In this document: piece after piece, positions 33,301 through 44,668 of the stretch | Position numbering within the stretch: position 1 is the stretch's first letter | Layout of the letters: the number at the start of each line of letters is the position of its first letter | Assembly (NCBI GenBank): GCA_023014485.1 | Contig: JAJOZX010008802.1 | Coordinates: forward strand, 55,001-119,000 | Length of the DNA stretch: 64,000 nucleotides | Source: Bathynomus jamesi | Taxonomy: Eukaryota > Arthropoda > Malacostraca > Isopoda > Cirolanidae | Direction: 5' to 3' | The notes under the pieces: model-generated | What the model saw: the letters and a program-made list of their open reading frames with translations, nothing else | Told to the model about the DNA's origin: nothing | The model's database searches: none | Translations under genes and position numbers: made by a program

Positions 33301-33412
33301 CTGCCTCTGGCAGGGAGGGAGCGGAGGGTGGGGAGAGCGCCTTCTACTTTTCTATCCAATTTTCTACTACTGCTAGGATAGTTGAAAGAAAATAAACTTG
33401 TTTAATAACAGG
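30384..33412 (+). mobile_element. CR1-type LINE copy C (second subfamily), 5' truncated
   Basis: It starts just upstream of ORF2 and ends GGATAGTTGAAAGAAAATAAAC. It is clearly related to copies A and B at protein level (NARSIRNKLMEFIAL, ITESWIHSESRDFGGEF) but diverged in DNA, so it is a distinct subfamily. Confidence 0.86.
30459..33148 (+). pseudogene. CR1 ORF2 (copy C), frameshifted
   Basis: Endonuclease intact for 302 codons (30459-31367), with VIFGDFNCGNVNWENK and NLSNSDHNLIRFDLRV. The linker and first RT part (31368-32040) are broken by several indels and stops. The RT then reads YLDFQKAFDKVPHTRL, QGSVLGPLLFIIYINDID, KFADDTKLRSS, and the C-terminal part (32594-33148) is open. The PQG motif lies in a locally shifted segment. 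Not functional. Confidence 0.86.
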
Positions 33413-33416
33413 AACA

Positions 33417-33500
33417 TCCCCGAGTGGACCGGAAGGTATTTGAGGCTTCCTCTTGTCCTTGTAACTCCTAATTCTTTTTCGCCACTACTTCTGTTATGTA
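33417..33500 (+). repeat. Decayed copy-A-type CR1 3' UTR remnant
   Basis: GGAAGGTATTTGAGGCTTCC and TCCTTGTAACTCC resemble the copy A 3' UTR near 24277-24340 (GGTACCTCCTCGG, TTGAGGTACTTC, CCTTGCAACTCC). Short and weak. Confidence 0.4.
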
Positions 33501-34220
33501 ATTAGTTCCTTATTATTACTCTGGACATCATTAATTGCTTTGCAGAGGAAGAATTCGTAAGATGAGCTAATATAAAATATAAGTACATTCATTTGTCACC
33601 TTCGAAGAAGTTTCACGCGAAAATCTCTCTCTAAGTGGAGACTGAACGAGTCGCCCTGTCTGTTGGAAGCAGTTCCTTTCTTCAGCTCTTTATTTTGCAT
33701 AGCAGGCGCCTATGATTAATCTTGACATTGTCCTGCATCAGGATATTTCATTTTGAATATGTCTAAATTGACACCAATAATATTTCTCATTTCTTTTAGG
33801 AACTTATTAAATAAGTGCAATCTTTTAAGTGTTCAGTTATTCTCCTTCACGACTCAGATTGTTTCTTGCTTACATCAGTTTAGGAATGTTGGACAATCTC
33901 CATTTCATGTTTTTGTCTTTCGATGCGGACTACCATTTCTTCAGTTATTTTGACGTACTTCCATTCTTTCTCTGTCCAGGTAATACAAGTTTAATTTAAG
34001 TTTCTGAATTATCAGTTTTCTCAGAAGAGAAATCATTACTTATTACTTCTAAATCCTTTGCTTTTACCTTTTTTTCACCTGTCCATTTGGTGCATACTAA
34101 TTCAGAGTTAGTAGTTCCTCATTTTTTCTGGACATAAGAGTTCAAAATTTTCGGTATGACATTTCATATTGTTCTCTTTCAATTCTCTACATATTCTCTG
34201 TCCGTTTGCAAGGACTAATA
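33501..34220. other. No recognised feature
   Basis: AT-rich, CT-biased sequence with no motif-bearing ORF. It lies within the large VWA5A-like intron. Confidence 0.5.
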
Positions 34221-34222
34221 TA

Positions 34223-34541
34223 CAGGGTGGCGCAAAAGTCGCGCATCATGGGAATTTTCAGTGTTGATTATATATTATTTTTTTCTTTTAGGTAGGGGAT
34301 GGCTGCGAAATTAACAATAGACGAGAGGGTGAGCTTGGTTTTAACGTATGGAATACTAGGTACAACAAATCCATGAATCGGTACTTCATTTATCAATTTG
34401 TAGTACCTGGTATTCTATGCATTAAAACCAAGCTCACCCTCTCGTCTATTGTTAATTTCGCAGCCATCCCCTACCTAAAAGAAAAAAATAATATATAATC
34501 AACACTGAAAATTCCTATGATACGCGACTTTTGCGCCCCCC
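34223..34541. mobile_element. Fold-back mariner-type MITE with transposase start in its arms
   Basis: Ends CAGGGTGGCGCAAAAGTCGCG and its near complement, flanked by TA. The arms are about 145 bases and nearly identical; the loop is about 30 bases. Each arm contains ATGGCTGCGAAATTAACAAT, which reads MAAKLTIDERVSLVLTYGIL, the start of a mariner-type transposase helix-turn-helix. Confidence 0.88.
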
Positions 34542-35019
34542 TATATATATATATATATATAGTGTAAAAGAATTCACGCACCAGTTATGTAGCATTTCAT
34601 TTTAGATATGTCAGAAATTAACGAATGACGAACGTGTTAACGTACTTGTAATTTGGATAATTAAATAAAGTGTAAAATAGAACTATAAACGCACAGCTGC
34701 ACTCATTTATCCTCCACCAGGATTTTACAAGTTTATAATATTTAGAGATTAGCTAGTTAGAGAAAATGTAAATTTAGGGGCAACTTTCACTTTTTCTTGA
34801 ATAGAAAATATCTTTATATAATTACACTTTGAAATGAGTACAAATAATCATAAATAGTGGTTTTTCTCTGTTCCATTTTCTATGAATATATATTTTTTTA
34901 ATAATAATTTTAAAATTTGAAAGAATCAATGAGAGAATCGGCTAAATTTGGCCGATGCCGATGCCCCAAAATTGGCCAATTTTGACAGTGCCGATGCCGA
35001 TTAATCGGTACACCACTAA

Positions 35020-35066
35020 TATATATATATAATATATATATATATAATATATAATATATATAATAT

Positions 35067-35106
<40 letters not shown>
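35020..35106. repeat. (TA)n array, interrupted
   Basis: About 85 bases of TATAA/TA repeats up to the left end of the Tc1-like element. Confidence 0.95.
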
Positions 35107-35108
<2 letters not shown>

Positions 35109-36074
35109 CACACCGGACAAAAAATTAGTCACCCCTCTCAGAATGTACCTAATAACGTGTGACGGCGCCTCTGGCCTTGATAACCGCACGAATATGGCGA
35201 GGCAGAGACTCTACGAGGTTTTGCATCTACTGAACATCGATTTGCTGCCACTCGTTCATCAGCCAGTCCCGAAGTTCCGCCAGAGTCCGTGGGTGTCTAT
35301 TCCTGCGCTTCACTTTCTGTTTCCAGCCTGAACAACACCTTCGACGCATTCAGGATTAAAGGCTTCATTGGACCTGCGATGTACTCGTCGCCTCCCATCA
35401 TTGGAGAACAAACAAAAACGGGACTCATCGGACCAAATTAGTGACATTACACGTTTCCAATCTGCCGCAGTCCGGTTTTTGTGCCTCTGAGCCCATTTAT
35501 AACGTGCCAATTTGTGACTTGCTGTTAACAGCAGCCTCTTCCGTGGTACCCTGCTCCAGATGTCCATCGCATCCAGTTCTCGTCGCAATGTCCGTTCGGA
35601 AATTGGTCGCTGGAGAACCTCATTGGTTTCTTGGAGCAATTGTTCTCTGGTTTGAAACGATTTGCAGTTACTAGACGAGAAACATGGCGGCGGCCCCTAT
35701 TTGAGAATTGTTTTCCGGCCACAGTTACGCCGTCGATTTTCAGTTGATTGCGAACTACACCACTCTTTGTAAACTCGCTGGACAGTACGCGTTGACACAC
35801 CAACAAATTGGGCTACTTCAGACATTTTGTGTCCGTGGGCTCTACCAAACACGATGGCTCCTTTTGCCACTGAGTAACGTCTGCCTCACGACCCATTTTG
35901 CAGACTATATCCAACAACACTTTGTTCTTCACCACCTCACGAAACAGATCTGATCCTGTGTGCTATGTCACTGCTACTTGTCACTTACCAATGCTACATC
36001 AGCGCCCTCTGTGTGACCTTGAACTTCCTACTATCGGTGCTATTAGGGGTGACTAATTTTTTGTCCGGTGTGCT
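35107..36074 (-). mobile_element. Tc1-like element with internally deleted transposase
   Basis: Ends AGCACACCGGACAAAAAATT and its exact complement over about 30 bases, TA on both sides. The transposase is on the minus strand in pieces: a helix-turn-helix part (VAQFVGVSTRTVQRVYKEW-like, before 35806), SERTLRRELDAMDIWSRVPR, then KRVMSLIWSDESRFCLF with the second-Asp block (WSDES). The segment holding the third acidic residue is missing between about 35330 and the tail RDWLMNEWQQ. Confidence 0.9.
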
Positions 36075-36080
36075 TATATA

Positions 36081-36827
36081 CAGGGTGTCCCAGAATTAAC
36101 TATCTATTTCAATGAAATCGGACAAATTTTTTAAAAACACACTTTTATTTATGTTTATCATGTTTAATGTGTTAAAAATGTATAAATTTCTAAATTTTTT
36201 CATAATTTATTTCATAATTTTTTCATAGTTCTTCATAGTTTTATTTTCATTCTCTTTCAGAACCCTATTAATAATGAATACACAAGAACGCATCTTTGTT
36301 GTAACATCCCGTATCAAAGCCTTTTTTATCAGTGTCGAACGCAAGATTCTATGAACTGTTGTCTTGGATATGTTGAGTCTTCCACTGGCCTCCCTAACCG
36401 AAGTTGTTGGTTCATCCTCAAACAATTGTCGTACCTGTTCGGTACTGTTACGTACTGTCCTTGGGCGTCCTCTTCCCACCTCGTCGTGTACGGATCCAGT
36501 TCTTTTAAATTTCACAAGTTCATGAATCGCTTTGTCTGTAGGACCGGTTCTGTGGAATCTTCTTGTAAATTTTTCTGATTTCATTACATTGCATTCCTTT
36601 GATACGGGATGTTACAACAAAGATGCGTTCAGGTGTATTCATTATTAATAGGGTTCTGAAAGAGAATGAAAATAAAACTATGAAAAACTATGAAAATAAA
36701 ATTATGAACAAAATTTAGAAATTTATTCATTTTTAACACATTAAACATGATAAACATAAATAAAAGTGTGTTTTTAAAAAATTTGTCCGATTTCATTGAA
36801 ATAGATAGTTAATTCTGGGACACCCTG
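36081..36827 (-). mobile_element. Fold-back mariner-type element with ~230-base arms
   Basis: Ends CAGGGTGTCCCAGAATTAAC and complement, TA on both sides. Arms run 36081-36318 and 36599-36827. Between them lies a minus-strand transposase start: MKSEKFTRRFHRTGPTDKAI, GRPRTVRNSTEQVRQLF and RLNISKTTVHRIL (helix-turn-helix). The catalytic region is absent. It directly abuts the Tc1 element (only TATA between). Confidence 0.88.
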
Positions 36828-37044
36828 TATATATATATATATATATATACTGGACGGGTTCTCGTGCAAGTCTCTGATCGGCCATACGTAGCTGTCTACG
36901 AGGGCAGTAGATGAAAGTAGACAACTCTCTCATACATCAAATTCCCCAAATGAGGCGGGATGATGAAGAGGGGGCTGACTGCAGGTCAATCTGGAACCGT
37001 CGTTCTAAGTCATCTAAAGTAATTTAAAGTAAAGAATCTCTTAC

Positions 37045-37145
37045 TTTCTTCTTCTCCAAACAATGTGCAGTTATCGTTCGTCCTTCGAGTTTGGCTTCAA
37101 AGCTATACACAGCTGCTTTCCATGCACTGGACATACGTAGGCCAC
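37045..37145 (-). CDS. VWA5A: VWA5A-like protein, VIT-domain exon
   Basis: A TTGAAAG acceptor and GTAAGAG donor on the minus strand (101 bases, ends phase 0). It encodes LRMSSAWKAAVYSFEAKLEG and RTITAHCLEKKK, the VIT block AAVY.FEA...GR. It joins in frame to the exon at 20357-20468 across a 16.6-kb intron. Joining to the upstream exon is awkward: this exon needs one base carried over, while the upstream donor leaves none. A sequencing error, a missed small exon or a mis-set boundary is possible. Confidence 0.8.
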
Positions 37146-37288
37146 CTTTCAAGAATAAAAGATACAATTTTAAAGGGTTTGTATCGGAAAACTACATTCA
37201 CTTTTCATAAATGCTAGAAATATTTAGGAAATATTATTTGCAACTTCAAAGCAATGAACTGAAATAACTTTAGGATTGGTCGTCTTAC

Positions 37289-37401
37289 TTCAAGGATTTT
37301 TTCAGACTTGTTTCTGTACGCAAGATCGACGGAGAGATGAGCCACGAACCCATGAATAACAACTTCTGCAGAAATGCTTTCCAGATCAACTGTGCATAGT
37401 T
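37289..37401 (-). CDS. VWA5A: VWA5A-like protein, first VIT exon seen
   Basis: A TATTTCAG acceptor and GTAAGA donor (113 bases). It encodes LCTVDLESISAEVVIHGFVA and HLSVDLAYRNKSEKILE, matching the opening VIT pattern (V.L..I.....I.GFVA....L.Y.N). The start codon exon lies further upstream (above 37401) and was not found. The family is cytosolic with a VIT domain followed by VWA; its cellular role is poorly defined. Confidence 0.82.
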
Positions 37402-38402
37402 CTGAAATAAAATAGGAAAAGACTTAAATTTACAATCAATATTTACATAAACACAAAATTCCAAAGTTGGTAAAATATGCGATTTATTATCATGCAAAGA
37501 ATTCAGAGCTCAGATAATCCAATTATCCAAGCTAATCATCATGAATCCTGTCATATTAAAATGTTTGTTGAAAGTTAAAAATCAAGTTAACACAAAGTAT
37601 CACCACATGGCTCTCAACACTAAAATGGCAAAGACGACCAGATGTAACTGACTGTTAATCTAATTTTAAATAAATTATGAGGCCCCATGTAAATGTCAAC
37701 CCTTGCGATCTTCCCCCACTTTCAATATAAGCGACTCACTGCAACAGATGAAGTTATACAAAAACAGCACCCTGATCAAAAATCCTTGCACCTTCAAAGA
37801 ACAGATTGAAACTGCGTTTAAAAGTTTTCCATTTTTGTGGGCACTCTGTATATACAGTATATACTCTCCATATAACGTTAAATTAACCTCTACCAAGATT
37901 CAAACACAAGACTTCTGCACAAGAGTCACAGGCGCTAACTACTGAGCTACGACTGGGTAAAAGTTCAATGACTACGACACTTACAACCTTAAAAATTATA
38001 ACATTTATTTCTACCAAATCCATTTTTATGTTGTGCTTGAAGTCCATAAATATACATTTTATAACAAGAAAGAATTCTGAAATGAAAAATAGGCAAGTAT
38101 TAGTACACTGTTGAATTTCAGAGAAATGTTCATTAAATCATTCGCAGTAATCGAATATACGATACTGATAGCTTATCAGTGAAGAATCCAAACAGAAAAC
38201 AGGTTTTTAATTTTTAATTTTATTTACTCATTCATTATTATGATGCTATATAATTTTACTTCGAAATTGAGCTTCTCTCTACAACTGAACGTAGTCTATT
38301 ATTACCAAGTCGCCTCACCTCATTGATGTAGTGTCATACTACTGTAAATAAAATTATGATAACCTACAACTGCTGTATTATTAAAAATTACGATTACCAT
38401 AC
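37402..38402. other. Upstream intron of the VWA5A-like gene
   Basis: AT-rich, without motif-bearing ORFs apart from a tRNA-like stretch at 37870-37950. The initiating exon was searched for by eye and not recognised. Confidence 0.5.
37870..37950 (-). repeat. tRNA-like sequence (possible SINE head)
   Basis: On the minus strand CGTAGCTCAGTAGTTAGCGC is an A-box/D-arm region and GTGTTTGAATCTTGG a T-arm/B-box region, at tRNA spacing (about 70 bases). The anticodon arm between them does not fold well. Likely a tRNA pseudogene or SINE head. Confidence 0.45.
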
Positions 38403-41300
38403 GGGTCATTCCATGTCAGTTCAACGGAATTTTGGGTCGAAAAAACAACCATCACCGATGTTTTTGAAAATTGGCACACTTATAGATCTCGGTGAGAAAA
38501 ACAGAATGGTGCCTGTGTCAACACTCTAGGTCATATGGTTCCGGAGATATGGCCATTCGAAGTTTGTAAAAAAAGATAAATTTCCAAAGTCTACCATATT
38601 TCAACATGAAATGTCTCGGCTCCTATTGCACTTACAGAGACCATTTAAACACTGTTTTAAAGCTTTTAAGTAGATCTACAACTTTGCTTCTATTCATATT
38701 TTACCTCAGTGGTAAAAAAAAAAGTTGATCTTATTTTTGACCTTTGACCTTGTGTATGTCATTTGATGTCACAACCAATTTTTTTCTCCTTTCACCCAAT
38801 TTTGGGTACATATCTACCTTAACCTAGAACAAGATTTTTAGTGTTGATTAAGTTAGTATAGACGCTACAGCCATTTCAGTAGACCATACCTACCTCCATT
38901 TTGACCAAGTACCTTTTTCCACCAAACTTTGGAGCGCCATTTCTTTGGAACTGTTTGAGCTAGAGCCAGGGCTGGATTAAGCATTGTTAGGGCTGAGGCA
39001 ATGAATATTTTTGGGCCAGTGTCACTAGAAACACACACAATTCTTTACCGGATACATCATACATGAGTGATGTGATCAGCTGACTGGGATCGATCAACAG
39101 AAAACGAAACAAAAACAAAGATGTGATTACATAAAATGTATACTTTGTTCACATAAATGGGATACTAAACTAGGTTTTGTAGAAGTGGAATCTAGAAATT
39201 TTTTTTTCTTCCTCACGGTCGACCATTAATTTCACGGTAGATTATAGCGTTTACTAGTTTCTTGGGGTCGGTCAGCATCTTGGGACCGGGGACAAATGCC
39301 CCCTTTCTCCCATTATAATCTGCTACTGGCTAGAGTGTTGAGAAAAGTACCATTAGATTTAGACATTCTGGTGCTTAGTGCAAATACAGACAGAATGTTG
39401 TAGTGGGGTCATCTTCACTAACCTCATCTTTTCTTCTTGTTTCAGGATGCAACCCCCATTTTGATCTTGCTTGTTAATTTTGATCAGTAAAACTTAGCCT
39501 TTTTTTTTTTTTTAGAAAAGTAAAAACACGTTTCAAGTCACAGTTGGCTTCTGCTTGTGGAAGTTCTAGCTTCCCAACTCAATTTGCTAAGAAAACAAAA
39601 ATTCAAGAAAAAACAGAGTGCCTTGTGATAATGGACATTGCCTGTGCATAACGGTGTGCAGGTTAAGGTATTTCTAGCTTCAGGTTTAGTTTCTCCATGG
39701 CTTAACTATAATAGATAGGTGTGATTGGATTGACTTCAAGTCTAGCTTAAGGATGTTAGGTCCAGTGATGTCGATTGTGTTGTCTAATTGTACCATTCTA
39801 GCATAGGTTAAGTTTTTTTTTTTTCTTTTTCTAGAAATTCCATTTTTGTTGTCCAGTATTTTTTGTCATTGTAATTGTAAGCACCTTTGTATAGAATACC
39901 CATTCAGGGTTTTTGGATTTTCCGTTTCTTGATCTTAAGCCATGTTTAGACAAGCTCATAACCCATTCTAGCTCTTGTAAATAATTCAAGTTGATTGCTA
40001 ATAAATCCTTAGAACTCTACCAACTAGTTTTTTTTTCAGCCTTTGTCCTTATAGACTGGGGTCGTTACTTTCAAGGATTTACAATTCAGAGGGTAATATC
40101 TGCTTTTCTCATCCTGTCACATTTGGTTTACTTCACGATTAGTCTGCTAAAAATCTTGCTTGCTTGATGTGTATGCCCATATTCGGTTGAGGTCCTCAAG
40201 TATTGCTGGGTGTACATTGCACACACCTTTCCTGAAGCCAGGGCTTTCCAGGTTCTCAAGTGGACCCGACTCAGACACACTGTTAATCTTTGGAATAGCT
40301 AGCGGGTCGAGTCCATTTCTTGGTTCAGCCGTGTGGGAGTCTCGTTTGCCCCTAAGTGACAGTCAGTGGAGGTGAGAAAAACTTCGCCACCCGGGACCTT
40401 CTCATTTCCCATCATCAAGAAGTAGCCAAGTTACGCTATTCTAGTTAAGTTCATTGGCTCTCCCCGCAACAATGTGTTCCACTGACACCTGGCAATACAC
40501 ATTCTTTTGGCAGAAGCTCTGCAAATTTTGAAAATCCTATTTTAATTGTTGGATGGTTTGTTTTAAAAAGCTCAAATGCTTCTTTTAGATTGCATAAGAT
40601 TAGTGATTTTTTATTTCTTTCCCGCCTACCATTAGCTCCTTTTACAGAAACATAGTCTTTCAACCCTGGCATTTGGCTACTCACACCTGGCAAATGATAG
40701 AAGTCAATTACTTTGGTAGCAGTTTCACTATTCAGGCATTTCCCCAAACGAGGATTATGAGTTGAAAGCACTCCCTTCTCCCTCACCAAACTCTTTGCTT
40801 GCCTAGCCATGTAATCTGAGCACTTAAATTCTTCTCTGATCTTTACTTGTGTCCATCTTTTTGGTAGGATAGTAAGAATTGTCAGTTTTTCACTTCGACT
40901 TGTCACTTGATTAAATTTCTCTTTTAGTTCTTGAAGAATCTCCAGTTCTGTATCATCTGAGTCACTGCATGAAATTGGTTGTTTAGTTGCAAGTTCAAGC
41001 TTTCTTTTCACAACTCCTATTTTCCTCAACTTTCTCTTTGCGTAACCAGCACTGTCAGAGTGTTTTCATGGTTTTATTGGGGTCTCATCAAGTGTGGCCA
41101 ATGAAGCATTGAATTTACTAAGCTCATACTGCACTTCAACTACATCTCCAACAGTTTCTAGCTCAGATGGGGCACTTGATGAGATGGATGGTGATTTTTC
41201 AAGTGGTTCACATTCAGACATTGGGGATGGACGATTTGCTAGTATATTTCAACAGGTTGCACATGCTTTATAATTATTTGTTAGTTTCAATTCAGGATTT
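38403..41300 (-). mobile_element. Region of probable repetitive element with one conserved-type ORF
   Basis: It begins with GGGTCATTCCATGTCAGTTC, a sequence style I associate with repeats in several invertebrate genomes, and holds the ORF at 40451-41029 on the minus strand. No inverted partner of the terminus was found in the window, so element limits and class are unknown. The middle (38.5-40.4 kb) is AT-rich with no motif-bearing ORF. Confidence 0.35.
40451..41029 (-). CDS. Uncharacterised protein of a multicopy type, C-terminally truncated
   Basis: 192 residues. An acidic/basic N-terminus, then LTILPKRWTQVKIREEFKCS and DYMARQAKSLVREKGVLSTH, which could be a helix-turn-helix-like segment. 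Then FYHLPGVSSQMPGLKDYVSV, SLILCNLKEAFELFKTNHP and IGFSKFAELLPKECVLPGVS. From memory, similar proteins recur in many copies in invertebrate genomes, where FSKFAELRP...C is followed by a Cys/His-rich region. Here the ORF stops soon after that point, so the rest is lost. Function unknown. Confidence 0.45.
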   Translation of the reverse strand: MRKIGVVKRKLELATKQPISCSDSDDTELEILQELKEKFNQVTSRSEKLTILTILPKRWTQVKIREEFKCSDYMARQAKSLVREKGVLSTHNPRLGKCLNSETATKVIDFYHLPGVSSQMPGLKDYVSVKGANGRRERNKKSLILCNLKEAFELFKTNHPTIKIGFSKFAELLPKECVLPGVSGTHCCGESQ

Positions 41301-41999
41301 TGATCAATCAAATTTTTAGTCAATGCACGAATGCCTTTTTTCACTTTTCCTTTGTGTTTTTTAAATGGGTCACAACAGAACCTGCCCATATTCAAACTGC
41401 TGAAAATCCATGTTTATCTAAAAAGAAAAAAAAAATATGTAGCTTAAAAGCCAGGGTTGGGTTCAATTACACAAAATGGAAACAAATTTATTTTTTTATT
41501 TTCTTCAAATTAATTACAGTTAGTATTGTACTTCACAATTTCAAGATCAATTGCAATTAATTTTGTCTGAATCAATTACAATTACAATAATATAACTATC
41601 TATTCTGTATATCTAAAATAAATTATATCTATAAAAATATATATACATCCAAGTATAACTAAATAAACCATCAAAGGTTTATTTTCATTGGATGTTAGTA
41701 GTATGCCCACAAAATGTATGCGTGCAATACAATTGCAAATGTTGCATAATGTCGCAATGCAACATTGATCAATGGTACATACTGTTGCGAGTTGATATGC
41801 AACAAAGGTGGAGGGGTTATGTTCCACGCTGTTCTGCAACAAAGGGGAGGGGGAATGTTGCAAGAGCAACAAGGGTTATCTCCCAAGAGAAAGAGAGAGG
41901 AGAAGGAGAGAAAGGAGAGGAGAGATGTTCACTCGGCAGCTGCCAAGCGCATATGTAGACTTCATCCGAGCCACCGTTGTCTTATAGGATCCCTAATCA

Positions 42000-42250
42000 G
42001 CCAGTTGGCTTATCTGGCTGAGTTGCCAGCTTTCTTGTTTATTTAATTAAGCATATATTGTCTTAAATCATCCAGTTGGCTTAGAAGGCTGAGTTACCAG
42101 TTTGCGCTGTTTATTTAATTAAAGCATATATTAAGGCTTAATCATCCAGTTGGCTTAGAAGGCTGAGTTGCCAGTTTGCGCTATTTATTTAATTAAAGCA
42201 TATATTGTCTTATTCCACCAGTTGGTTTAGAAGGCTTCTTAGAAGGTATA
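42000..42250. repeat. Four tandem ~65-base repeats (CAGTTGGCTTAGAAGGCTGA)
   Basis: CCAGTTGGCTTAGAAGGCTG, then CCAGTTTGCGCT and TTTATTTAATTAAAGCATAT recur at about 42002, 42071, 42145 and 42222 with small changes. A single inverted match (CTTCTAAGCCAACTGGGTGA) occurs at 54198, making this a candidate terminal or subterminal repeat of the Polinton. Confidence 0.85.
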
Positions 42251-42290
42251 AATGGGCTGTATATAACCTCCGAACGAATTAAAAGCATAA
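42240..42290 (+). promoter_or_regulatory. TATA-like promoter ahead of the integrase
   Basis: AGGTATAAATGGGCTGTATATAAC at 42244-42267 has two TATA-like boxes, about 100-120 bases before the first ATG of the integrase reading (42367). Inferred only from sequence resemblance and position. Confidence 0.4.
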
Positions 42291-42366
42291 ATACACTCAC
42301 CGACTGTACGCCCATAGAGCCCATATTATCACACACACACACACAACGTGCCTCTAAAATACGCAA

Positions 42367-43425
42367 ATGGCTAACGTATTAAGTATGCACTATTATGACA
42401 TTTCTAGCCCTGCATCCTACGGTCATGTTAATAGATTGTACAGAGGTATTTATGGTGCAAGGAAAAAAGATGTTGAGATTTTTGCGTGCCCAGGATGCTT
42501 ATACACTTCATAAACTGGTGAGAAAGGTTTAAAACAGCCAAGACAACAGCCGCATCAATTGACTATTTGGCAGGCAGATTTAACAGACATGCAAAGATAT
42601 TCAGTGTACAACGACGGCTACTGCTACATCCTATTCATAATAGATGTATTCTCTAGATACCTCTGGCTAATTCTCCTGAAAAAAAACAAATCGCCTAAAA
42701 CAGTGGCTAAAGTGGCCAAAACGCTATGTTGAAAGAAAACCGGATTCCTGGCTATTTTTGTACGGATATGGGAAAAGAATTTATAGGGCGAGCTTTTCAG
42801 AACATGCTGTCAGAGTTTAACATCAGCTATTACACATCCAATTCTATACATAAGGCTTCTTTAGCTGAAAGAGTTCAACGTACCATAAAGGAACGCATGC
42901 ACCGATATTTTACACAAAAACACGTAGATATATAAACATTCTCGATTCATTGGCTTCATCCTACAACCAATCACATCATCGTACGATTGGTACAACGCCT
43001 AACGATGTTTTAGAAAGAGGCAAGCATCCGAGAAGAGATGGAGTGCCACCACCACCACCCTCTCAGCATTTCAAAATCAATGACTATGTAAGGCTGTCCC
43101 GTTCGGGAAATAAATTCGCGAGGGTTTTCAGCAAGGATGGACACGCGAAATTTTTTAAGTTAGGGCTATGAAGCCTAAAGGTGAGATAACGATGTATTAC
43201 ATTGAAGATTTGAATGGTGAAGAGATCTTGGGAGGTTTTTACCGCAAGAACTGCAGAAAGTGGCATTTAATTTAGGAAAAAATGTGTTTAAAATTGAAAA
43301 TTTTAGGAAGTAAAGGTACAAGAATGAGAAAAATGTACCTGGTGAAGTGGCTAGGTTACCCAGAAAGCTTCAACACCTATATAAAAGCTGATGCAGTAAT
43401 GAAGCTTAATTACTATGCAGCATGA
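42367..43425 (+). pseudogene. Polinton integrase (rve core) with C-terminal chromodomain, broken
   Basis: Readings in shifting frames show the retroviral-type core: TIWQADLTDMQRYS (first Asp), YILFIIDVFSRYLW, then FCTDMGKEFIGRAF (second Asp) and SLAERVQRTIKERM (catalytic Glu). About 130 codons on, MYLVKWLGYPESFN is a chromodomain signature. The family enzyme inserts the element DNA; the chromodomain may guide targeting to marked chromatin. Several indels and stops make it inactive as assembled. Confidence 0.82.
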
Positions 43426-44295
43426 CACCCAACCATTTCTACGTCACACTCCCATCCTCCGCATCCCTGTCTGTACACCCTAACAACACATTAGCCAACT
43501 TTGTAACAGAACTCTGCGGACCCATTGAATTGGGCCATGATTCGTATGAGGTGGGGATAGATATGTGAATTTCAGCTGGATACCCTCTTTTTAAATATTG
43601 ATTATAAAGATTCCGTATTTACCATTCTTAGAGACATTGTTGAGTGTGAAAAAGCCGGGTTAACTCTGGATGAAACTATACGTATCGCCTGGACAAAGGT
43701 TGCACAGTTTTTCAGTACAACAGTGACACTAGGGCCGGGGCATTATGGTTCGGCTGAGGATGTTGTGAGACTTAAACATAAGTTTTAAAAGCTCAAATCT
43801 TATGAATGACTTCTTATACGAAATCGTAAACAGAGGAAACCACACACATACTCTAGTCCTAAAATCAAAGGTTAACAGAAATCTTAAAGATGGAAGTGTG
43901 TTCAAAATTATAACCGAGGGGCGTTATCAAGCAGCCTTCCAAAGAGACACCTTTCACGAGGCACTGCATGACTTATCCAGCTTAATGTACCACTTGAGGA
44001 TGGAGAAACTGGATGCAAGTTCTCAGCCTCCAGACATGTGCTATATTTACAGCAATATAGCGGAACACAAGTTTGTTGGGGATACCCAGGCATGCCTGCT
44101 ACACATAGCCCATATCCCCAACCATACAGGAAGGAGCTTGAGTATTACATATGACATACCCCATTATGTGAATGTCGCAACTAATCTAATAACTAATATC
44201 TCAATATATATATAAGAACGATTGAGGGCAAAAATTTCCCATTCGGTGACGGGAGCTTGACAGTGAAGCTACACTTTCGACGCACTGAGTTATAA
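43422..44295 (+). pseudogene. Polinton penton-like (minor capsid) protein, broken
   Basis: Opens with MTPNHFYVTLPSSASLSV, then PIELGHDSYEVGIDM; after frame breaks HYGSAEDVVRLKHKF, a longer open part (43802-44215) ending in NHTGRSLSITYDIPHYVNVA, then a break before the last 25 codons. The order matches the conserved second virion-type protein of Polintons, thought to be the penton/minor capsid protein by structure prediction. Its stop overlaps the start of the next gene (TAATG). Confidence 0.6.
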
Positions 44296-44668
44296 TGGCC
44301 AGAAAACTTTTCACGGTATACCGAGGGGTGAGATACCAGCATGGTAGTGGACTTGGATCCATTTTTTCATCCATACTACGCACCGCTGTCCCACTGTTGA
44401 AGAAGGGGGCCACGTACCTAGAAAGGAAGGCGTTACAAACAGGTTTTAACGCGGCAGAGGACATATTGGGCGAAACTAAGCCTAAAGAAACTAAAAAAAT
44501 ATTTAAGGCGTATGCGGGATGAAATCATCAAAGACGCGAAGAGAAAAATGCGTGGTGGTGGAAAGAAGAGAACTGATAGGAAGAAGGGGCTGCCAACACC
44601 TGGTGTAAAGAAGAGAACTGTTAGGAAGAAGGGATTACCATCACGTGGTGGAAAGAAGAGAGGTTAGG
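44295..44668 (+). pseudogene. Small glycine/basic protein(s), pVI- and core-like
   Basis: 44295-44522 is open: after VYRGVRYQHGSGLGSIFSS comes a helical stretch (TAVPLLKKGATYLERKAL), reminiscent of the amphipathic pVI-type proteins of adintoviruses. A frame break near 44519 is followed by a Lys/Arg/Gly-rich tail to 44668 with repeated KKRT.RKKGLP motifs, like a DNA-condensing core protein. MRGGG at 44549-44563 fits the adenain cleavage pattern (M/L/I)-X-G-G-X. One gene or two cannot be decided. Confidence 0.5.
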
